Part shown: one piece after another, positions 60,070 through 64,000 of the stretch
Layout of the letters: each line of letters begins with the position of its first letter
How positions within the stretch are numbered: the stretch's first letter is position 1
Assembly: GCA_024500155.1 (NCBI GenBank)
Contig: CM044879.1
Coordinates: forward strand, 26,716,572 to 26,780,571
Direction: 5' to 3'
DNA length: 64,000 nt
Source: Chenopodium formosanum
Lineage: Eukaryota; Streptophyta; Magnoliopsida; Caryophyllales; Amaranthaceae
The notes under the pieces: model-generated
Database searches by the model: none
Told to the model about the DNA's origin: nothing
The model's input: only the letters and a program-made list of their open reading frames with translations
Translations under genes and position numbers: made by a program

Positions 60070-60945
60070 TCTATACTTAGTATTTTAAAACACAAACCAA
60101 AATTGACACATGTCATTATTCTTTCTCACCTTTCTTTATTCATTCTCCCTCCTTATGTTTTCAAAGAAATTCTCTCTTCATCTCCCCCTTTATTTCTCAA
60201 TAACTTTTATATTTTGTAATCTTTATTTTAATTCAATAACAAATTAAATTTCCTAAACCTTCTCCTCTTCTCATTATTCCATCTATCAATTCAATTTTTC
60301 AATATATTCACATTCATAATTCATTTCTTTAATTTGACCCCTTATCTTCCCCCTTTTCTTATATAAATACAAATTTTCAATAAAGATTTTTTCACACTCA
60401 TTAAGTTTCAAAAACTAAAAAATTAGAGAAACATCTCTCAAAATTCTATGTGAAATTTCTACAACAATGAGGATGATGTTGAAAAGGGAAATATTGAGGT
60501 GGCAGGAATACTATGAAAATTCCATGGGATGACATTGTTTGCGTGTCATGGGGCTTTAATTTTGAAGATATTAAGCGCAATATAAGAGACAAATATTGGT
60601 AAAGACTAAAGAAGAATATCATGCCTTCACATTTGATGTAAAAATTGTAAAATTATAATAAGTGTTTGGTATTTACAAAGTAGTTTTTTATACAAATTGT
60701 TGATTAATATATCATGCGATAGAGATATGATTTTACGATTTTAAGCCATTTTTTCTACAATTGTTAGTCTTATTACCACTAATTCATAAAATATTATAAG
60801 ATGTCAAAAGACGATAAAATAATTCATTCAAATAATTTGTAAAGGTTTTTTTTTTTCCCTTTTTTGGTGACAAGATAATCTGTAAAGTTTCAAATAAATT
60901 TATAACTTAAGCATAACCTGTGCGTAGAACGGGTCCAAAAGCTAG
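60070..60945 (+). mobile_element. Non-autonomous Helitron (5' end approximate)
   Basis: Begins near TCTATACTTAGTATTTTAAA (60070; the preceding TCTATA repeats make the exact base uncertain) and ends GCTAG followed by T at 60945. A hairpin, CCTGTGCGTAGAACGGG, lies about 10 bases before the end. The sequence right after the end (tagtatttaaaaagacaaacc, 60948 on) resembles this element's own start, so a second, truncated copy follows. No gene inside. Confidence 0.6.
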
Positions 60946-61140
60946 TTAGTATTTAAAAAGACAAACCACAATCACCTACATGACACATGTCATCATAATT
61001 CACCCATATGCCACATAACACATCCATTAATATTTCCTCTTTATACTCCCTTTTAAAGTAAAAGATAAAATAAAATGTTATTGAATGCTAAAGTCTTTAT
61101 GCATTCCTAATTAACTTGGAAATTTGAGTAAGAAAAGAGC
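60946..61140 (+). mobile_element. Truncated second Helitron copy
   Basis: 'tagtatttaaaaagacaaac' and 'gacacatgtcatcataattc' parallel the start of the preceding Helitron (tagtattttaaaacacaaac, gacacatgtcattattcttt). No 3' end was found. The boundary is approximate. Confidence 0.35.
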
Positions 61141-61794
61141 AAGCCCATGTTACACACGGTGAGAAACAAGATTGTTTCTCACGAACACGTGGCATGCCAG
61201 TTGGCACCCAGTTGGCAACACTTCAGTTAAAAAATTTCACGTCACACAGCCTAGCCATTATTCGTTAAGTGACGCTGTTAGCTTCCAGCAATAATCACCT
61301 GAGTTTCTCTCGAGTTTCAATTGAAGAAGCTCCCATCTTCATCTTCACACCTTCAATTGTGAACCTGCAATTGTTGCTCTGCATTGGCCGGATCGCCTGG
61401 TAGTGTCGGTGGTCGTAGGTGGCAAGCTCAATTTAAGGTAATTTAAGCTCAATTTAAGCTCCCATCTTTCGTGTTGTTGATGTTTATTTTGCCACTTTTC
61501 ATGGATTTATATCACGAATTTCTGTGGTTTAATGTTCAATTTTTGTTAATCTGTGTCGCCTGTTGTTGAATTAGGGCATTGGTGAAAGTTTGTTATGTGA
61601 ATTTCCTTTGCGTTTGCTTAAATTTGTCAATTTGCGGCTATATCATGAATTTATGTGGTTTGACGTATAATTTTGGTAAAATTACGCAATTTAGTGTACT
61701 TGCATTTGTGATCTTTCTATGAATTTGTTATACTTGGGTATATATGTATTTTGTTAATTTCTGTTTAGTATTTGATATTAGATGGTATTTGTAG
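61141..61794 (+). other. 5' region of the repeat-containing ORF
   Basis: Contains a short inverted repeat, 'gagaaacaagattgtttctc' (61161-61180). A possible leader follows, with a donor near 61437 (AAGGTAATTT) and an acceptor at 61794 (TTTGTAG) immediately before the ATG, as for a 5' UTR intron. Confidence 0.35.
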
Positions 61795-62310
61795 ATGGAC
61801 ATGGATGTTAATTTGGTAGGTGGGTGTGCTGAGGCGGGTAATTTGATGGAAGTTGGTGTAGAATATAGTCAACACGAAGGTTGTGTTTTGAATTAAGAGA
61901 ACCTTAGTTCAATGGGAGGTGGTCGTGATGATGGGGTGGGTAATTTGATTGAAATTGGTGTAGATGGGAGTGACAGTGAACATGAGGGGTGCGAACTTTT
62001 GAGTGCATAGATATTAAGCTCAATGGGAGGTGGGTGTGATGAAGTAGGCAACTTGATTGAAATCGGTCTTGATGGCAGTGAACAGGAAGGGTGTCAAGAC
62101 GCGAATACACAGTCCTTGGAGAACATCACCCTTAAACAGACCATTCAAAACACTTCACCTTTGCCCACTAGAAATGGTACGGCTAACAGTCCAGTGCAGA
62201 ACTGCTCCCCAAATGAGACAATTCAAACCGTTGAGACTAATGTGCCAACGAATGAGTTCTGTTTGATAACCACTATTGACCCTCCTAAAATCAGCTCCTC
62301 TTTTTTTTAA
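61795..62310 (+). pseudogene. Broken ORF of three tandem repeats; possibly the 5' end of a FAR1/MULE-type gene
   Basis: A single frame of 171 codons from the ATG at 61795 is interrupted by TAA at 61894 and TAG at 62008 and ends at 62310. It contains three imperfect repeats of about 37-40 aa, of the type MGGGCDEVGNLIEIGLDGSE then EGC. The third unit leads into a Ser/Thr/Asn-rich stretch and TTIDPPKI. In FAR1/FHY3-related and MULE transposase genes a similar acidic N-terminus with DPPKVGM precedes the FAR1 domain, but the downstream part is missing here, replaced by A/T-rich sequence. The family assignment is weak. Confidence 0.4.
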
Positions 62311-62540
62311 AAAAAAATAAAAAATAAGCTTCGAAAAAGGGGCTAAAATATTCGGCCATCACCAAAAAAAAAAAAAAAAAGTTCGGACATACCATAAAAA
62401 AATTATAAAAAAAAAACAAATAAGATGTCCAAATTAAATATTTCGGACCTCATCAAAAAAAATATTTTGGTCCTCTTAAAATAAAAATAAAATAAAATAA
62501 CTCGATTTTAAAACTACTTAATTAAATAGGCAGTTGGCCA
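62311..62540. other. A/T-rich junction between broken ORF and truncated LTR
   Basis: Poly-A and poly-T runs with 'ttcggacatacc' and 'ttcggacctcatc' words. No feature recognised. Confidence 0.4.
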
Positions 62541-63984
62541 AGTTTAAAACAAAACACTTTAAAACGCGTTTTTGGCTTTAGTGGTAATAAAATCTCAACC
62601 TAAGCTCCTAGATACCTAAGTAGATAACCCGTTTTCAGAGAATGGGGGTCTGTTATTAATTACCCTTGTATACACAATTTCCATTCACTTAAATCCACTT
62701 TAAAACAACTTATAATAAGCTGAAAATTTTCAAAAACTTTTAATTAAACTCCTCTTTAATGGGTAATTACACCCTTTTTATAAAACACCAAAAATAAGAC
62801 ATTAGGCAAAATTCCAGCATCACTAAAACATCACTTTTATGCTTAATTAATCCATAGAATCACTAGATATATAAAAGCCCCAAATTAATTCATGTAAGAA
62901 CCCTAAAAATCATAACTTTATCAAATTGAAAACCTTAGGGCTTGTTTGGCATCATTTTTTATTTTCAGTTTTGTGTTTTTTTGAAAACCAAAAACCAAAA
63001 ACAGGAAACAAGAAAAAGGTGTTTCCACTTTTCTGTTGTCAGTTTTCAAAATTATCATGATTTTAATAAGTCTATATATTTTTTGATTCATTATGTGACA
63101 TATATAATACACTTTTAAAAAACAAAAAACCAAAAAACTAAAAACCACAGTGATGCCAAAAGAGCCCTTAACTTATAGTTTATATAATCTGAAAATTAAC
63201 ATCAAGTATAAAATCTGAAATTATATTCTTTGACTACTAAGAATATGATTTTGATACTAAATTAATCACACTTTAAACTAATAAAACCATATCAATAACA
63301 ATATGCAAACTTAATTTCAATAACAAAACCAAGGAGAGAGAAGGGAGGAAGAAAGGTGGTACGGCGATGGTCTGGGCGACCACTAGTAGGTCGCCGGCGA
63401 CAGCAGGAGACTGGCCGACAATAATGCTGGTCGGAGAGCAACTGTCGTCCCAACTGCTGCTTGTTCACGCAAGGGAGAAAGATGCAAGGGCTTCGAGTGG
63501 TGGTTATCGGTCAGGTGGCTGGTTGGGCGTCACCGGCGTCCGAACTCCGGCTAGAGCAAGCCGACGGTGGCCGCACGTCAGCAGCTGTGGTGGAGCTGCT
63601 TTGTTTTCACGGGAAGGGTGAAGGGGAAAGAAAAGAACGAAGACAAAGAAAAGGAAAAGAAACGGAAAACAGTCCATTTTGACCATTTGACTTTTTGTGT
63701 GGAGAATTTTTGGGATCTAATTGATATATATAGTGTAGGGTAATTAGAGTAGGTTTGGGCTTTATAAAGTCATGGACTTACATGATAAAATAGTTAACCC
63801 AAATACAAAAATAGGATGAATTGGTTTGTTAAGAAAATGAGCTACATTTGGATTAAATACTTATTGGCCAACATATAAATAGTTGCTTTATTTATAATTC
63901 AATAATTGAAATAGTTTGACCCAAAACATATTTTATAATTAAATAAATAAAATGTGAAATACATTAAAAATACGAGGTATTACA
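62540..63984 (-). mobile_element. Truncated LTR related to the 2323-4895 family, minus strand
   Basis: On the minus strand it starts TGTAATACCTCGTATTTTTAA at 63984, like the solo LTRs at 1911 and 2323. It then follows the same order: a TATA-like TTTATAAAG, pyrimidine-rich leader, GC-rich block (63360-63620), 'ttaattttcagatt' and 'aattacccattaaag' segments. No TGTAACACC-type 3' end was found, so it is truncated to the left, near 62540. It is clearly diverged from the other copies. The Tourist MITE at 62938-63167 sits inside. Frames at 63367-63686 are leader sequence. Confidence 0.65.
62938..63167. mobile_element. Tourist-type MITE (PIF/Harbinger), TSD tta
   Basis: Starts GGGCTTGTTTGGCATCA and ends TGATGCCAAAAGAGCCC, flanked by tta at 62935-62937 and 63168-63170. 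The GGGC..TTTGGCA terminus and the 3-bp TTA duplication fit Tourist. 230 bp. The inner arms are rich in 'aaaaccaaaaa' and its complement. Confidence 0.85.
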
Positions 63985-64000
63985 CTTGCGGCAAAGGCTA

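Overview
This is nuclear DNA of a flowering plant. The evidence is spliced genes with GT/AG introns, an Athila-lineage Ty3 retrotransposon, and many plant-type small DNA transposons (Stowaway, Tourist, hAT, Mutator-like, Helitron). TACGGAGTA-like words recur and the Athila LTR carries GCCCGGCCGGGC palindromes. I associate both with Caryophyllales genomes, but that is only a guess about the host.

Bases 1-7150 are a nest of transposons. A TIR element is cut by the window start. Beside it lies a Mutator-like inverted-repeat element (about 540-7132) that holds one minus-strand solo LTR (1002-1787) and a solo LTR (1911-6812), which is itself split by a second solo LTR of the same family (2323-4895). 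At 7513-10688 a reverse-transcriptase-derived gene relic is split by two different 9-bp-TSD elements that landed in the same target.

Three spliced genes can be read with good support, with a fourth as a likely paralogue. (1) 11155-20740, plus strand: a PET191/COA5-type twin-CX9C mitochondrial protein of 71 aa in three exons separated by very long introns. (2) 25896-26853 and (3) 30926-31519, plus strand: two small secreted glycine-rich proteins with the same two-exon layout and hydrophobic, GPI-like tails. (4) 36261-44089, minus strand: an eight-exon RlmN/Cfr-like radical-SAM RNA methyltransferase of 372 aa with all key cysteines. A possible pair of exons of an unidentified minus-strand gene lies at 21400-21670.

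The stretches between genes hold MITEs with readable target-site duplications: Stowaway at 19758 and 44684, hAT at 23206 and 27822, Mutator-like at 21788 and 32162, and Tourist at 62938. There are also Helitron-like elements (33932, 45093, 60070). The one at 45093 carries a fragment of a PDR/ABCG transporter gene and a 42-bp minisatellite.

Bases 47621-60038 are a young, complete Athila element on the minus strand. It has 1.38-kb LTRs that differ at only about 8 positions by eye, a 5-bp TSD (atact), a tRNA-Asp-like PBS, gag-pol with one TAG and one frameshift, and an env-like ATHILA ORF with two TAG codons. A GC-rich palindromic array lies between pol and env. The window ends with a Helitron, a broken repeat-containing ORF (possibly the 5' end of a FAR1/MULE-type gene), and a truncated minus-strand LTR related to the 2323-4895 family.
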